From Prunella strophiata (Eukaryota > Chordata > Aves > Passeriformes > Prunellidae), in assembly GCA_036583965.1 (NCBI GenBank), contig JAZBQD010000015.1, forward strand, positions 26,696,310 through 26,760,309: 64,000 nucleotides of DNA, read 5' to 3'. Below the pieces are notes generated by a model. That model ran no database searches, was not told where the DNA came from, and was given only the letters and a program-made list of their open reading frames with translations. The translations under genes and the position numbers were made by a program. This document shows, in pieces, positions 42,383-57,900 of the stretch. Numbering within the stretch: the first letter of the stretch is position 1; each line of letters begins with the position of its first letter.

Positions 42383-43073
42383 ATTTCTGTTTAGTGTCAG
42401 AGCAAGTTGGAGAGCTTTTTCCTGGATCTCCATAGTGAACATATTTTACTGAAAATAGATTCAGATTGCGATGATTTTAGAGTCTCTGAAAAGAGTTTTA
42501 ATTTTAAACTATTTTTGTGTGTTTATTACTTGCTTCAGACACTGTTTCTCTCTAAGTCCTAAGAAAATTATTTCTTAACACATCATGTTAATCCCAGTCA
42601 CTGCCTATGAAGTTTGTATAGTAGTACTTACAGTTTCTTGTAGCTGAAGGATTGTTTCACTTGAAGCCAGCAGTCCTTTATTCTTTGTGGTTGTAGCTGC
42701 TGCCATCCAATTTTATTGAAGTTGAATAAGATTTAATTATGGTAAATTGCCTGTCTATATCTGTTGGCCCCTGTGCATAGCAATCTGCATAAGTATGACA
42801 GTTTTGCATGTGACAGCAATGTCTCATACATATCATGTGGAGTAACACATTTCCCTTTGTAGAAGGACATCTGCTACCCTCTGGTGCATGGTTTCAAAAC
42901 CCAGATGGGCCAAAGAGGTTTCAGCTCTAATGCATGTCAGCACAATTCCCATTGCTCTGTACATCATCACTCTCTGTTGTTATAAGTGATTTTTCTGAGG
43001 TTTACTCATTTGAGTACTTCTGCAGTATCAAAAAATAAGTCCAACAATTTTGCTCCATTTGCCCTCTCACAGG

Positions 43074-43095
43074 TTTTTTTTTTTTTTTTTTTTTT
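43074..43095. repeat. Poly(T) run
   Basis: A pure T tract of about 22 bases. Confidence 0.88.
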
Positions 43096-46000
43096 CAAAG
43101 AGGAGCTGATGGTACTACTTTTACAAATCTAAGGACTTCAGAACAACTTTCAGAAGGAGATACATTATCCAAAAAGGAAAATACCTTGATTCTCCTTACC
43201 TTACTTCCATGGAAAAGATCTGAGTTGGGCTGGATGTTTCTGAACATAAAAAATTAGAATGGGAATGTGGATTCACATCTTCCAAGGAAAGTAGCCCTCT
43301 ACTCCACTTATTACTGACAGTGAGCTCTGAGCTCACCAGGCAGAATCTACCTGGAAAAGATTTGGGAAAGAGAATCTGATTCATATCCAACAACATTTCA
43401 CGATCACATTATTAAGACATGGTCCTTGATCAATATCTGCTACTGCAGATGCTGATGCTGAAAGCAGAATGTTATTATTTTTGCCTGTAAGTTTTATTTG
43501 ACTGGTCTTTAATCCAACACTTGATTTTATCCATTTCCAGACACTGTGACATGTATTGCATAGCTTCATCTTTCAAATCAGTCTTACTGTGCAGTGAAGT
43601 TTGAAAGCCAAGCAACTTCTCTAAACAGTGACATTAACAGCCAATAAAACTTTCTTTAAACAGCCTCTTGACAAACACAAAGTATTAGCACAGTTTCACA
43701 GATTCAAACAGTCACAAACTGTTAAGTCAGAAAAACACAGCTGTGTTCATCTAATCTTACTTGGATGACATGAATTACAGTATGGCCAGATATCTGGAAT
43801 AATTCATACAATGTACAAATCCATCCAAAGTATGAATGATTATTGAAATTAGGGAAATTATTATGTTGCTGTTATAAAAACTGCTCCTCAGTAATCAGTT
43901 TGGCACTGTATTTTCCAGTCATGTAGCCAGAAATTCTTTCATGTCTCATCCCAATGTAATGAGCCAAGTTTGCTGACAGAAACAGGACAATGAACAAGCC
44001 TGTTAGACACTTTCTGAACTTAGCTGAGCTATGGAACAGACAAAATTAGCAGAGTATGAACAGTGAAGCCAGCAGAAGTGAGGCATCCACCTCAGAGGTG
44101 GGCAAGGTTTTATAAAGGTTTCTTTTTTGGTTTTGTTATACAAGGCCAAATGAAACACCTAAATTAAAAGGAAATTATAGGTAAATAAGAAAAGAAACTT
44201 ATTTTAAAAAAAGATACAGGTGGAACAGGAGAAAACTGTAAAAAGGGATAAACCTCTATCAGAGGTAGGAGAAGGAAATTCTAGAAATTCTATGAAAAAA
44301 AATTTTGTTGCACTGAAAGATGTTTTGTTGGCAGGTAAAGAGATCTTTCAGGGTTCTTAAGAGGACACCAGTACACCAATGAAGTATGTTATATCAACAT
44401 CATTAAGTTTTTGAGCCAAACTTGAAAAGCCATTAAACTTCAAAGATTAGTTACACCAGATTTACTGTCTAAGAAGCAGAAAAATAGTTGACACAGAAAT
44501 AAAGCTTAGGAATCAAAATAAAGTTTTATCCAGTTCCCTCATTTCCCTAAGTCAAAACCAATATGTTCTTAAATAAATGCAATTTTAGATAACTATTTAA
44601 TTATAAATTAGACAAAGAGCTGTGCTCTCATGATCCACAGAATTCATTAAACTCCAAAACATAGAATTTATTTTCTTGCTATCCAGTTAAAATACCAATT
44701 AAACACTTCACCTTGTTAATCTTTAATCAAGAAAATTAATGCTACTTTTAAACTCTTATTCAAGTCTCATATCATAGCATAACAACAACAATTCCTCTCA
44801 TTTATGAGGACTTTGATGTTGCATCCAGCTGTGCTGCTAATGTAACAGCCATGCAGTAGTCCCTGGTTATTTGCATTCTTGTTTATGGAATTTATATGGT
44901 AGCTAGAGATGACTGAAATATCTTGCCTAAATTATTAAAGTTTAGTACATTTTGTCACCTATTTGAGTTAAGCACCTAACATTTTCCTATCACTTTTCTT
45001 CGTAATTTTTTTTTTTCTGTGTGTATGTCAGGCTTCTCTTGCTAATGGATCCTGAGAGGATTTGTTCATTTCTTAATTTGTCTTGTTTTATGTTATTTTG
45101 TCTTTTAATTTTCTGAGCAGTGAGTGACTCAATCAGACAAACTACTGCCACATGTGCCACAAAGACCTGCAGGATAAATCAAGGTCTGTCTCAAAGACAG
45201 ACCAGGTATTTGGCTTAGACTAAATACATGCCTTGAAGATGCCTGCTTGTGTTTGATGTGGAGATGGAGCCACATGGTGACAACCACTTAGGGATTGGCT
45301 CTTGAGACTTTGCCAAAGCTTGGTCTCAGTTTTAAGACTTTAAACAGTAAGTTTCCACCTAAGCTGTACCTATACCAGTGTCACACAATCTTTAAGTCTC
45401 TTCTTGATCTCACTACTCACACCCTGCCACAGGAAGTTTTCAGCTCTGAGACCAGGACTTAAAAGACCTGGGAACAGTTTGCATCAGCAGAGTAGTAACA
45501 CAGTAGTGCCTATGAGCAAAATAGACTAAATAATAATTAGATTTTCTCTGGTAGAAATAATTTACAAATAGAAAAAATTATTTAAGCTATGCTCTACACT
45601 AAAAAGCAAATTCAGACATGTAACCAAGGATGTAGTTTTCTTCTACAACTAGATGTCACAGCTGTGAATTGCAATTTTACACTGAAAAAAGTGTTCTGCA
45701 AGATGTGTGGTATATTCTTAATGACCAAGGTTACCATGCTATTCTGAGCATGTAATTGAGGAAGGATCTGAAATGAGGAGTAATTCCTTTTTTCAAGCTG
45801 ATAAAATGTCAACTAAGCTTTTGGACATAGGAGCCATCTTTCAGATATACATTTTGCCTTCATCTTTTAGAAGGAGAATGGCTTTCCTGTGAAAGTACAA
45901 AATTGTATCTTTCTGCTGAAAGGTATTTTCATTGAGAATTGAATTTACTTTGGTAGGATGAAATGAATTTTCTTTTCTGAAATTTGCTTCTGAGATAATA

Positions 46001-49000
46001 GTTTCTTTGTTTTTATTATTTCCAGATTTCTCAGTGGAGCAACAAAGAGGAAACAGTTGGCAGAAAATTGTATCAGGAACAATCTTAATAAGTTGGGTTT
46101 GTGAGTTTTTTCAAAGTGATTTTAAATTATTTTAAAGTTTTTAAAATTTTTTAAAATTTTTTATTAAATATAATTTTAGCACTTCATACTAGATTTCTTC
46201 ACTCATATCCAGTCTCCTGAAACCTTCATTAAGGATCTTGTGTTTTATGACACCCTCTTGCTCTTTTAAATTGAAAATGCATTATTCTCATTTGTTGCTA
46301 TAAACTACAAAAAATATCTGCCAAAAAAATTTACCAGTGCAATAATCCCTTCTCATTTTGCATTATCTAAATAGCTATGTAGAATATTTGCCATTAATTC
46401 ATGAAACATTCACTAAGGTGCATGAAGTGGGATAGCAAATATGCAAAAAAATATGCCATGGCATTTTTTCTAGGAGTTTTTTTCTGATATCATAGATAAT
46501 CTGGAATCTGGCAAGAGATGTTGCATTTTAATGTAGTTTGCTTCCTCTCATTTATATTCCCATCTCTGAAAAAGCTAGCACTGCTCTCATTCCTATGTTG
46601 TTAATGAACACTGAGGAAAATTTCTATTTATTATCTCTGACTAATGCTGTTTTACAGCTTTCAAAGATCCTCTACATCCTGTCAGTTTGGTGCATGGGAG
46701 AATGGTGTTTTTTGTGTTATCAGGCTTCACTCCTATCTAGCCAGGCATTCATGGCTGAGAAGGATGCCACATCAACTGACAAAGAAAAGATAATCAAGTG
46801 TAATCAGCTTTTGCAATAAATGGCAAACCTTCCAGTCACTGACAGGGTGTGTGTTTAGCTACTGTTATACTTTTCATGAGCTCAGTTTGCAAAAGTTTCA
46901 TGCAGCCTTTGCTTCTAATCCTGCAGTATTCTTGCAGGCCAAGTTCAGCCCTCTGGGTATACATGCTCTCAGCCTCAGCTGACCTCTTCAGAATTTTACC
47001 TTCAATTACTTCTTGGTAAAATAAAAACTTCATATCCACTTTGCAGCACTTCTGTTTGTCTCCTCTTCTTCTGAAACTTGATTTGATCTTTGCCGTTTAA
47101 GGACTCGTTTTGCCAAGAACTGACTTTTTGTTTCAAGAGTGCTCAAATAAGTCAGAGCAACATTTGGCTTTATAAAGGAAACAGAACTCTTCATAAGAAA
47201 AATAATGGGATTTTTCAGACTGTCTGGAAGAAATTGCAAATTTTCCTCACCCATAGTTTATCTCTCAGTGAACTCCCTTTTATTGATTTAGATAAGATGC
47301 TTGTATCTGCAGTCAGAACTGTCAGAAAAAGCTGATAGCAGTGGCAATGGGCCAGGAAACAGTGTGCCAGGCATGAATTCTATTGCTGTGCAGCTCATCA
47401 GTGTGTCCAGTAAGAGCTTTGTCACAAGTACACCAAGTCCCTAAAGTCTCCCTGGCTCTTCTGACAATAATAAATGGCAAACCTCCCACTATGACCATAA
47501 AGCAGTTTGGATGGCCTATATGCAAGGGAACATACTGGCCCAATCCTGGCTCAGAATCAAGGCAAGACCCTGGCTGAGCATCAGGCCCTGTTCTTGTGCT
47601 GTCCTGTGCCAGAGACAGAAGCTCAGTCCCAAGGACACAAGGAACAAGTGCATTAGCTGGTGCTGTATGGTTTCACAAACTGGGTAGGTGTCAGGATGAA
47701 TACACTGCACTGTTTTAGGATACCTGACAAGAGTAAGAGACAAGACTTGTAAAATTACCTAATTACAAGGACTCTTTTGGCATTCAAATTTTGATAAGGC
47801 ATTCATTGGGATTCAGCTCTAACTTTAGGTACATTTTCTACATTATTACCTTGGATGCAAGAGGATTCTTCATTTGGACAAATATCCTTTTATAACAGAG
47901 AAAATATCCAGTACATAATTTACTGTGGCAGAAGTAATTTTATTAACTCTCAGTTTCCTTTAGAAGCCTACAAACCACTGAATAACTTCTCAACTATATT
48001 AATTGTAAACAGCCAATATAACTCTAAAACAAAAGGATCATCTTGTAGTCTCCTAATTTCTCACATATTTTACTGAACCTTGCTGTTAAATTTTTAAAAG
48101 CATTGATAATCTGATTGATTAGCTAGGCATATTATAAACTGTGATAATGTCTATTGTCTATTTATTATAAATCAGAATATAGATATTTAATATTTAATGA
48201 AAGTTTCACAATTTTAACACAACCTTGTAGGTTTGTAAATGCCAGTAATTAATGAGGCAACATTGACTTCTCTTTGTCCAGGATTTTGACCCAAATATGC
48301 CTCATGTCTGTTTTACTCTGTTTCTCAAGTAAACATAGATTAAATATTTTTGTGAATAAACCAGACTAGAATCTAGGCCTGAGGCATTATGCTACTAGTT
48401 TTCAACAAAATACTACTTCTCCAGAAAGCTTTAGCTATTTCTGAGTGAAAGAAGAATACAAAAGTATCAGTGTTTCTTTTTAAAGAGATCATCTTGGGGC
48501 AAAATGTTTGTCTCACCAGCTTGTATTCCATGAATTTATTTTATTATACTCTGTTATAAATAACACAAGTGTGTGTTTGAACAAGAGTTTCAAAGGCTTA
48601 AATTAAATAGAAGAATTAAACAACTGATAAACACTTTTGACACTAGTTACTAAAATGAAGTTCTGTTGAAAAGAAAGCTTTATAAGTACATAAAAGCAAA
48701 CTTCACTATGATTTTCACACAGAAAACCCATTCATTCTTTCAGAGATAATTCTTTTAGGGTCTCCAATCAACAAGATTTTAATTGTCATGGCTCCAACCG
48801 AATGCTTCAGTATCTGTAAAATAAAATACTGAAACAAGACTCTTATCAGTTTCATATAGCAATTTTTATGTTATTATTTTCTGTCATTATTGACACAGAT
48901 AAAGTTACTCATTATATCAGCAAGCTCTGAAATGTTGCTGTACAAAGCCCCATACCTTTTCACAAGTTTTGGCCCTTGCAGTGCTGACCTCATCCTCCTT

Positions 49001-49833
49001 CTTCACCACAGCACTGCTAACTCAATTCTATCCTCCTCCTACCTTGCCGGCCCCTCCTTTTATACTCCTCAGTGTCATTATATGTATCTGTGCCCCATGA
49101 AGGGCACACCTGTTCCAAATCTTAGTAATCAGAACAGCTGCAACTCTTTAGGGGGTGAAATTACCTTCAGCACTACCTCCCACACCTTTCACTCATAAAT
49201 TTTCATGAAAACTGTTTAATTACTCAAGACAGTATCTTCCTGGTCTTGTGTCTTAGTTCCTCTCATGCCATCCCATGCAGCATGAACAGCTAAGCAGGAC
49301 TTTCCATGCCTGGTGCCCACATGAAAACCATTAATTATATCTTACCACAAGCATCCCATCTTCTACTCTGTGTGCACTTTTCAACCAAGGAGATGATTGC
49401 AGAGCAGGTGTATAAAAGGTGAGAAATAGATTACCCAGATGTCTCCTTAGAATTGCTCATGTCATGGGAATGAGTGTGGTTAGGAGGAGCTTTATAAAGA
49501 AAGGAAGTTATATTTCTAATATTCATGCTGACTTCTCTGTACAGTTCCTCACACTGGGTTGCACAGTATGCATGAGGCTGCTGATAGGGCTGCACAGACC
49601 CTGAGGGAAACAGAGCTCACCCAGTGTGTGGCTGTGAATTTGAGCTAGTGTCTTCAGAAATGTGCTGCTCCTGGCAGGGAAGGTCTCTCTCACTCTTATT
49701 CAGAGCCAAAAACTGATAAGAGCTTCTACAGAACAAGACTTATCTACAGAAAAATAGATCTGCACACTGTGACATCAACACAACTGAACACTTCACTGCC
49801 TGCCAGCCACTGGGCATGTCTCATAAAATCCCA

Positions 49834-50035
49834 GAATCACAGAATGGTTTGGGTTGGAAAGGAACTTAAAAGATCATTTGGTTCCAAACCCGCTGCCATG
49901 GGCAGTGACAGCTTTCACTAGACCAGGTTGCTCAAAGCCCCATCCAGCCTGGCCTTAAACACTTTCAGGGATGGGACACCCACAACTTCCCTGGGCTACC
50001 AGTTCCAAGTGCCTCACCCCTTGACAGTTTCCACT
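49834..50035 (-). mobile_element. CR1 3' end fragment
   Basis: The plus strand reads AGAATCACAGAATGGTTTGG, GTTGGAAAGGAACTTAAAAG, CACTAGACCAGGTTGCTCAA and GCCTGGCCTTAAACACTTTC. This is the reverse complement of the CR1 3' untranslated end, well preserved and only about 200 bases long, so it is strongly 5'-truncated. Confidence 0.92.
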
Positions 50036-51910
50036 TGGACTTTCCTGCTATAGAGTAGGCATTTTGATGTATTTTAAGAATTTTATCTGGGGATAACTTT
50101 TGTGTTTGGTACAAAGAAGAACTTGCCTTGTCCTTGCTAGGTGGAGACTGTTCACATGCATTTGTGTGATTTGAGTTCTCCATTTCTTTATCACTTTATG
50201 GATCATTAAGATGTGGTGATAAAATTGAAAATAGTAAGAGCTGATCTTTAAAATGGATTTCAGTGGCCTCAGATTTCTTACTGACCCTTTGTGCTATCTC
50301 ATTTCTAAAGAGTACCCATTGATGTGATAAGTTAGAGAAACAAAGCAATAAGCTAAGAACCATGACAATTTAACTGTATTTAATCTCAATGATGCAGCAC
50401 ACTCATCTTGAGGGAAAAATGAATCTGTCAATTTACTAGTTTTTCATTTATATTCAGAACTTGAAAACATTTTACAACCTGTTTTTAAAGTATATTTCAA
50501 AATAATGCTTTCACTATCCTTAAAGAGAAAACAGTCTTGGCAAAAATGTTCGGAAAACCCCAAGTGCTGACATTTTGAAATGACAGATTAAATTATTTCA
50601 GTGAAGGCTGGGGATATTACAGTCTTGGGCCAGTTCTATAGTGAAACTACAGTGAAACTATTTTGCATCATTGCCAACTACAAGCCAGTTAGTTGGCCTG
50701 AACCAGTTGTGTAATTCTTTAAATTGTACATGGGTTATTCTCCAAAATATCAAACCAAAATACCTCAAGATTTTTTGTGGTATTTTTTAAACATTTCTAT
50801 AAGGCATATTTATGGCATATTGATGTGTAAAGCTACTGCTTTTTGCCCAGTGTGCCTTGAAACACTCAAACCAGAAGTGTTCCCTGCAGTTAAGAGACAT
50901 ATTGAGGAAATTTGTAACTGGCAATTGTTTTATTAAAGAGCTCTATATAGACTTCTAGTTTGCTTTTTAGAAAGCAAATCATTATGCTTGGCAACTTTGA
51001 CAAACAGAAGGTTGCTATTTGAAATACAAGAGATATTAATAAGTTCTGTCATATTTACTACCTCATTGAAATTGATTGTTATTTAAAATTTTACTGGCAG
51101 GATTTTGCACTGAATAAGACAAAATGAGAAGTACTATGTGAAATGGACACAGAAATAAACTTCCAAAGGGAGGGATTTTTTAATGCACTATATATTCTCC
51201 ATTTGAAAACATACTACATGCTAAAGAACAAGAACAAGCACTGGGTTTTGTTTGTCTGTTAAAACATTTCTCAAATTTGGAAACAGAAGTAATATAGTCT
51301 GGCTTAGATGATCCTTCATACACATGCAGAATAAATAGATGCTAACAAAACAGTATGTCGTTTGTAGAAGGTATTTGGCAAATACTCAAGTTTGTTTAAT
51401 GTGTACAATTGAGGCCTGTTTATGACTCATGAGTGCAGAAAAGAAAGTTGTAGTCTATAGTTACTTGTTTTACAATTTCTTGTTAACTGCAGTCAAGTGG
51501 GACACACAATTTGCTGAAAATACTGCTGACCACTGGATCTCGGAAGAATATGTCACCCAGCCTAACAAAGCATAAAATAACTTTTTCTTCTATTGTTGTG
51601 TACAAAAAAACGTTATGTAGAAAAATTAGAAAAAAAAAGAAACATACAAGTCCAAACCCCAAGCAAAAAAAATTTTGTTCTCTTGTTGTATAGGGAAAAC
51701 AATTTAAAAGAAATGTAAGAACCCAAACCTTAACAAATTTATGAACACAGTTATTATAAACTATTGCAAAACTAAAAAGCAAGTTTCAGAGAAAGTTAGA
51801 AAAACTTTTGAGAATCTATAAAGTACAACAGAACAAAGACATCTGCCTAAATGCATAGTTCCATTAAGCCTAAGTATACATATAATTCTAAATTAATGAA
51901 TACACTATTA

Positions 51911-51931
51911 ATTTTTTTTTTTTTTTTTTTT
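51911..51931. repeat. Poly(T) run
   Basis: A pure T tract of about 21 bases. Confidence 0.88.
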
Positions 51932-54900
51932 GGGAATCATGGCATTACTGTATTCCTTCAGAAGATCCAAATCTCCTTCAGCTTTTTCTAATGAGCACAG
52001 GAAATTCAGTACATTATAGATGCAGATCTTCAAAGTTTAGATTGCACCAAATTATTGAATAAAGGAGGAAACCCTGTGACATTTTCCCAGAGAAATTGTA
52101 GCATGTCTGTGAATGTTAATTCAACAGCTACATTCCCTAATTCAGTCATGCAACACCCCATTAGTTTTCTTTTATCAATTATATCAAAAACCATATCAGT
52201 AGTTTTATCTAGTGCAGAACAGAATTTTATAGCACACACAGTGTGACATGGTGTTGTGCAAAGTAGCAGACAACCCCACAATATCAGTGAACTTGAAAAA
52301 TAGAATTAGGCAGTATTCAGTTAAAATTTCAGACAATTTGACACTATCTGTCCATTCCTCTCATCTTCTCTTTCCTAATGGTCCCTGTTTCATTTTGCAG
52401 TATTGACAACATTCCACAGAAATTAAAGTGTCAACTGGAAGTCCATAAATACAGGAAGAAATGTTTTCTACAATTCCTCTGTTCCTATAAACATGTGCCT
52501 TGTGAGTGTACTTAGGGGAACAAAGCTTGTGTTAGTAAATACTTTGTAACATTTGCAAGCATTGTGATAGCACACATTTGCCATCAAAGGTGAAAACTGC
52601 CATACTCATTTGAAGGAAGAATATTATCTCTATAAATAAGAATGTGTTCTGGTAAATATCTTGGGGGAGTCATCTCCAGGATGTACCTATTTGTCTCTGT
52701 TGGCTATAGGAGAAGTTTGTACAGTTTTTTTTCTTTGCTGTGGGTTATATGCTTTGACAAAGTGCTGAAGTTCAGGTCCCTTTTTCATATCAGGGTAGAG
52801 GAACAAATTAGCAGCTGTGTCAAACCTTAATGTCCAGTCAGCCCAGGTAATTGCTACTCTGAATGCTATAAAGATTTGCTTAATCTTCAGGAAAGCAGAG
52901 ATGAAGTCCCTGTCACTCAGAGTCTTCTGCAAAAAACTTTTCTTGATTGCATTAGAATGTGGAACAAAAATGTTTTGTACCCCTACAATATTTGTATTTG
53001 TTCATGACTAATATTCCTGAAAGTTGAAATGCAGTGTAAAGGGAAGGCCAAGGCACATCTTCTACTGTCTGGATTGTTTGCATAACACAAAATGCTGCAG
53101 ACAGAGGGCTGTGAGATATCATATCAGAGTTCGGCCAAAAGATTCTGTTCACTTCTAATATAATTTTATAAATGTTAATTTTAATAATCTGATCAAATTT
53201 ATGGAATTTTCTCTACATTACATGTGTGCCAAGGGTGATACATTTCAGTATTCAGTCACCACAATACCCTTGTGTGAGTACAAAGTTTAAGTGAAGCTGT
53301 GTAACTGTCCACTCAAAAGTTTCTCAAATAATTCAGTATCTTCCTCAGAAATAAATATACTGTGGTCTATAGCTGGTTGAATAATGCAAGAAGTTATTAA
53401 TGGGCAATTATTCTATGAGAAATGGTAAAATTTACAACAGGTTTTATTCACAATAGATTATTTGATCAGTTTCACTGTTGTGAATCAAATTTACTAGGCA
53501 GCCAGGCTATCTCCTGTATGAAATACACAACTCAATGCTATTAAATGAAATTAAGTATTTCTGCAGTATTATTCATGGTTCACTGTTGCCAAAGAAATAC
53601 CTTATACTCTGCAAAAGTTTTTATGGTGGTATAAAATACTTCAAATACCTTTAAAACTATCAGAGTGTTGTCTTGGGGTTTGTCTGCAGTTAAATACCTT
53701 CTTTTCTATATCACCATTTCTGTGTCATTTCAATATTTGTGTTTTACAATGCCTGCATGTTGGCAGTCAATACACTGAGCTTCATGGATAAATCATTTAT
53801 TTGCAGACTGCTTTCTGCAGTCTGCAGATTAAATACCTGTGAAATCCAAGGGGCTTATTGGGCTTCACTAGTGTATAATATATTTTATTATTATTTACTT
53901 ACATCTTCTAACATCTTACAGTAAGAAAAATGCTGTGATGATAAGAAACAGAGATTGCAGCTGATAAAACACGTGGGTTTTGTTTTTTTTTTTCAAGGGC
54001 AGAAAAGTGACATGAAAAGTGTCAGGGCTTGCCTGAACTGCAAAAAAACCTGCCTTGTGCCCCCAGAGAGCTCATGAAGAAATCTGAGGAAGAGTGTGGT
54101 AGCAGTTGTAAACAAAGGCAGAAATTGCATATTTTAAAGAAAAATTGATTCTATCTACTGATGTGGAATTATTCCTTGAACTGCAGTTTAAGATGAAAGA
54201 TGAGAGGTTACTCTCCAAATTTATCATTGCAATTTTTAAGCTAATGAAAGTCATTACATAATCTTTCCCAGCTTGAAGGAAAATATATAGTACTATGACT
54301 GAATAGGTTTTTACCTGGTATTTATAGGAAAAAAAATACATTCAAAACACTAATTGCAAAAACCACCTACATATCAACCAAGAGGAAAGTTAGTGTTACT
54401 CAAAGTTGGAAAGAGTTTACATAAAATAAAAATAAACCCCTGAAAATCCAAGAACCCCAAATCTCTGTTCCTTCTTTTTAATTTGATTTCCAGTTTCATA
54501 ATCATAGTCTTTGTGTAAATGAGAACATTGGCTTCATTTCTTTAATTGACTATATTTTGATTTTCAGTCTTGGACTTCATCACAGAGCAGTCTTTAGTTA
54601 GTCCTTATTGGTGCTCTGTTTTACTTAGGAGTTACTATATTTCCAACGTTTAAAAAAAATTCAGTTTTTTAGTTTCTGTCTTTGTAAAGGCCAAGGTAGT
54701 AAAATTCCCAGATCACTGGTGATTCCTTACTTGTCCTTTACCTTCCATAACTGGCATCATTTCCTGAAGCATTAGAACTCTGAAAGTATAAAACAGAAAA
54801 GTATTATATATGCACTTTTCCTTCTTGACAGCCAAAGAAATGCCTTATCTGTTTAATATGAATACAAGACAGACAATTTCTAGGTGCAGGATCTTAAAAG

Positions 54901-57900
54901 AGATGCATGGCAATATTTTGGTGTTTGGTTTTAGGGTTTTTATGTCATGAAATGCCTTTGTTGGCTCCCTGCATTTACCAGGACTGTGGTTCAGCAGAAG
55001 TTTTTCAGAGCACTACGGTGAAACCCTTCACACTTTACAGCTGAATATTTAATACCATTCTTGTGGGCTGTGTGAAAAAATGGGCCAAGAGCCTCCAGCT
55101 GGTGCCTTGCTGAATTTGCTGTCTGTCCTCTGCACTCAAGACAACCTGAGTTTTAACCTAATCTCCTAAAATTGCAGAGCTCATGAATTCAGGCACTCTC
55201 CTGAACGTCAAGGGTCTTGGTCTGTGTCCTCAAGGAGAAGAACAGGTCTTCTGTGAAAAATTAGGTGGGAAATAAACCACAGTATGTTTAGAGAAAAAAG
55301 TGATTTTGCTTTTGTGTATTGATTTACATCAGTAAATGATGGGGACCCACTTGCCCCAGAATTCTCTTTTTCTTTCTGCCTCTACATTACTTTCTTAAAA
55401 GCCTGAAATGGAAACTGCAGAGACTGTCCATGACTCCTAAAATATTAATTAAGAATTACTGTGATTAGGCAGAAATACTGTCCTTCCTCCAAATGTTGCT
55501 TCTTATTTACCATAGTTTTGAAATGTTTTCTTTTGGATCTGCTGGGAAAGTAAAAAAGAAACTACCTCACTATTTTCACAAATCTACCAAGGCTGAGGTG
55601 GTACTAATTTTGTCTAAAGGCAAAAAAAAAAAAAAGGAAATTGAAGTGTAGCACCTTATTTATTTCAGCTGGTGAAGGAAAGCTTACTCCTTACACATGC
55701 AGTAGTGATTTTATGGATGTCCACTAATGAGAAAAATAGATGTCAAAATGTAGGCTAAATCAAATTGAATTTTTGGCTATTCTCAGAGAAGGTTTTCAGT
55801 TCAATTTCAGGAAAGAAGGGAAAAAACCCCACTTGTTATTGTAGGAAATAAAAGGCCATTTTTATATGGGCTGTTATTTTCTTGTTTTAGACATTTATGT
55901 TTCTTGTTTTAGACATTGATGTATGTATAGTTTAACTGAATTAACTCAATGCTGGATAAAAAATATTTGAAAGTGAAATGGAGGAAGAATTAACTAGAGT
56001 GTAATGGGAAACAAGATAATTATTGCTGCTGTTTTCCAAAGCTCATTGGGATGCAAAGGTATAAGAAGCAGAAACTGAGTCAAATGCATCTGAAAGTGGA
56101 TTTTTACTGTCCCAGAAGGTGTGTTGTGATAATGAAGGTAACAAGTGAGAACAAATGAATTCTGATCAATAATTAGTGATCAGCACAGATCGATTTATAG
56201 TGAAGGCTGAATTATTTCTCCTGTATCTCCTTCTCAATGGGATCTAAAATAATTCCAGGGAAAATATGACATAAAAGATCTGGAAGAATGTGAGAGTGAA
56301 GCAGATGGATGTGCTTCACAGGGGGCACTGCCATTTTAAACTTTTTATGGGACCATTCAATGAAATCATTGTGAGTGGAGTCCTACATAGACAGTCACCA
56401 CAGTTCTCTTCTGTAAACCTGGTCCTTCCTCTCACCTGTGTAATTTACGAACAAAAAGAGACTCAGAAACCTCAAAAGTCCCCTCCAGGCCATGGAAATG
56501 AGTTTGTATGATTGGTTATGTGACTTGCAATGAGTGAGCAGCCAGTCAGACACAAGAGCTACTCCAAAGAACAGAACTTAGGTTGGATATTTTAGACCAT
56601 TCACTGAAGAACTCTGTCAAACATCATATCAAAAACTCCCAAAATGAACCAGAAGCCCTGTTATGGATGTTTGATTGAAAAGTGTAAGTTGTAGCTAATT
56701 TTCATTTGGACCCTTCCTGAAGCATTGCTGAAAATAAGATTCCATGAGTGTTACTGTGTCACAGAATGCCTCTGGATGCAGCTGGACACCTTTTTCTGGC
56801 ATGCTGATCCTGCTTCCAAATAAATGGCTATTCAAACCATGCTCTGAGAGGCTAAAGGGGGTAACTGAGAAAAATAACTTTTTCCTCTGATTCATGAAAA
56901 ACTGGAAGGAGAGAACTCAAAGTATGGTAGAGGCATGAAGGTTTCAGACAATGGCTGTGATTTGCAAGGGAATAAGCAAGTATTCTCCTCTTCACCAGAC
57001 TGCATTTTTGGGCAGTAGTATCTGACTACACTAACTCTTTCCTGCTTGTGCTGGCAAGAGAGATGGATCTTGGATTTCCTATATGTTTTGCAGTTTCCTG
57101 CAGGGTGGGAAATGTAGCTAAGCTGAAGAGTGTGTGTTGTAGTCAGGTGTAATTCTCTCCCTTTTAGGGCATTTTCTAGAGAAATTATGATTTTGTGACT
57201 AAAACTACTTGTAGATGAGTTAAATTACTTGTAAACTTGCTGCAGTAGTATCATATTGACTCTTGCCTGGAAATCATCTGGTCTTATTAATATCTAGTAA
57301 AGCATTTTATGCAAATAGTAACACACTCAGTATTCACACACAAAGCATGTTTTAAAATTAAACTCTTAGATCTTTCACGTAGAAATGCATGCAGTCCTGG
57401 TAAGTTATGGGACAGATTCTCAGGGAATAAATTCTTCTAAATTCTTCTGAAGCATACACTATATTGAAAGTGTCATTATAATGCATATAATTTCAAAAAA
57501 ATTATAGCTAATCATAGTGAAGTGATGGGGTTTTTTTTGTTCACTTTCTTCAGTAATTGGAATAATTATCAGAGGTTTCAATTGTCAGGCTTGTGTCTGC
57601 TGTGTTTCATATTCATGCCATGATCCATGAGTTGGAAGTGAAATTTCTTTTCAAATCTGGTGACAACTCTTGCTGAGATAAAAGATAAAGGTAGCAATAT
57701 TGACACTAAAGGGATCAGGTTTGCTGTCAAAATAATACCACAGAGAAAGAGAGAAAGACACTTAACTATTATTCTTTTTAATGCAAGACTTGAAAAACAA
57801 GAAGTTATATGATTTTGATGTTCTAAAGACCAAAACCAGCAAAATTTGAAAAGGTTAAATCAGCATTTGAAATCTATTTTTTTAGTAGCTGTTTTGCTCT

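Larger units (their letters stand above)
38800..49830. other. Long AT-rich intergenic stretch
   Basis: I found no supported gene. A splice-bounded 41-base exon-like segment lies at 39485-39525. Homopolymers lie at 40745-40768 (A), 42363-42382 (T) and 43074-43095 (T). Open frames are short and scattered on both strands. Confidence 0.5.

Noticed and set aside
46025..46090. Exon-like segment after TATTTCCAG
   Set aside because: Stops close all long frames and there is no strong donor.
52030..53152. Three minus-strand open frames with exon-like composition
   Set aside because: No splice sites join them in phase and I recognise no motif; they could be an old retroelement, but I cannot support it.
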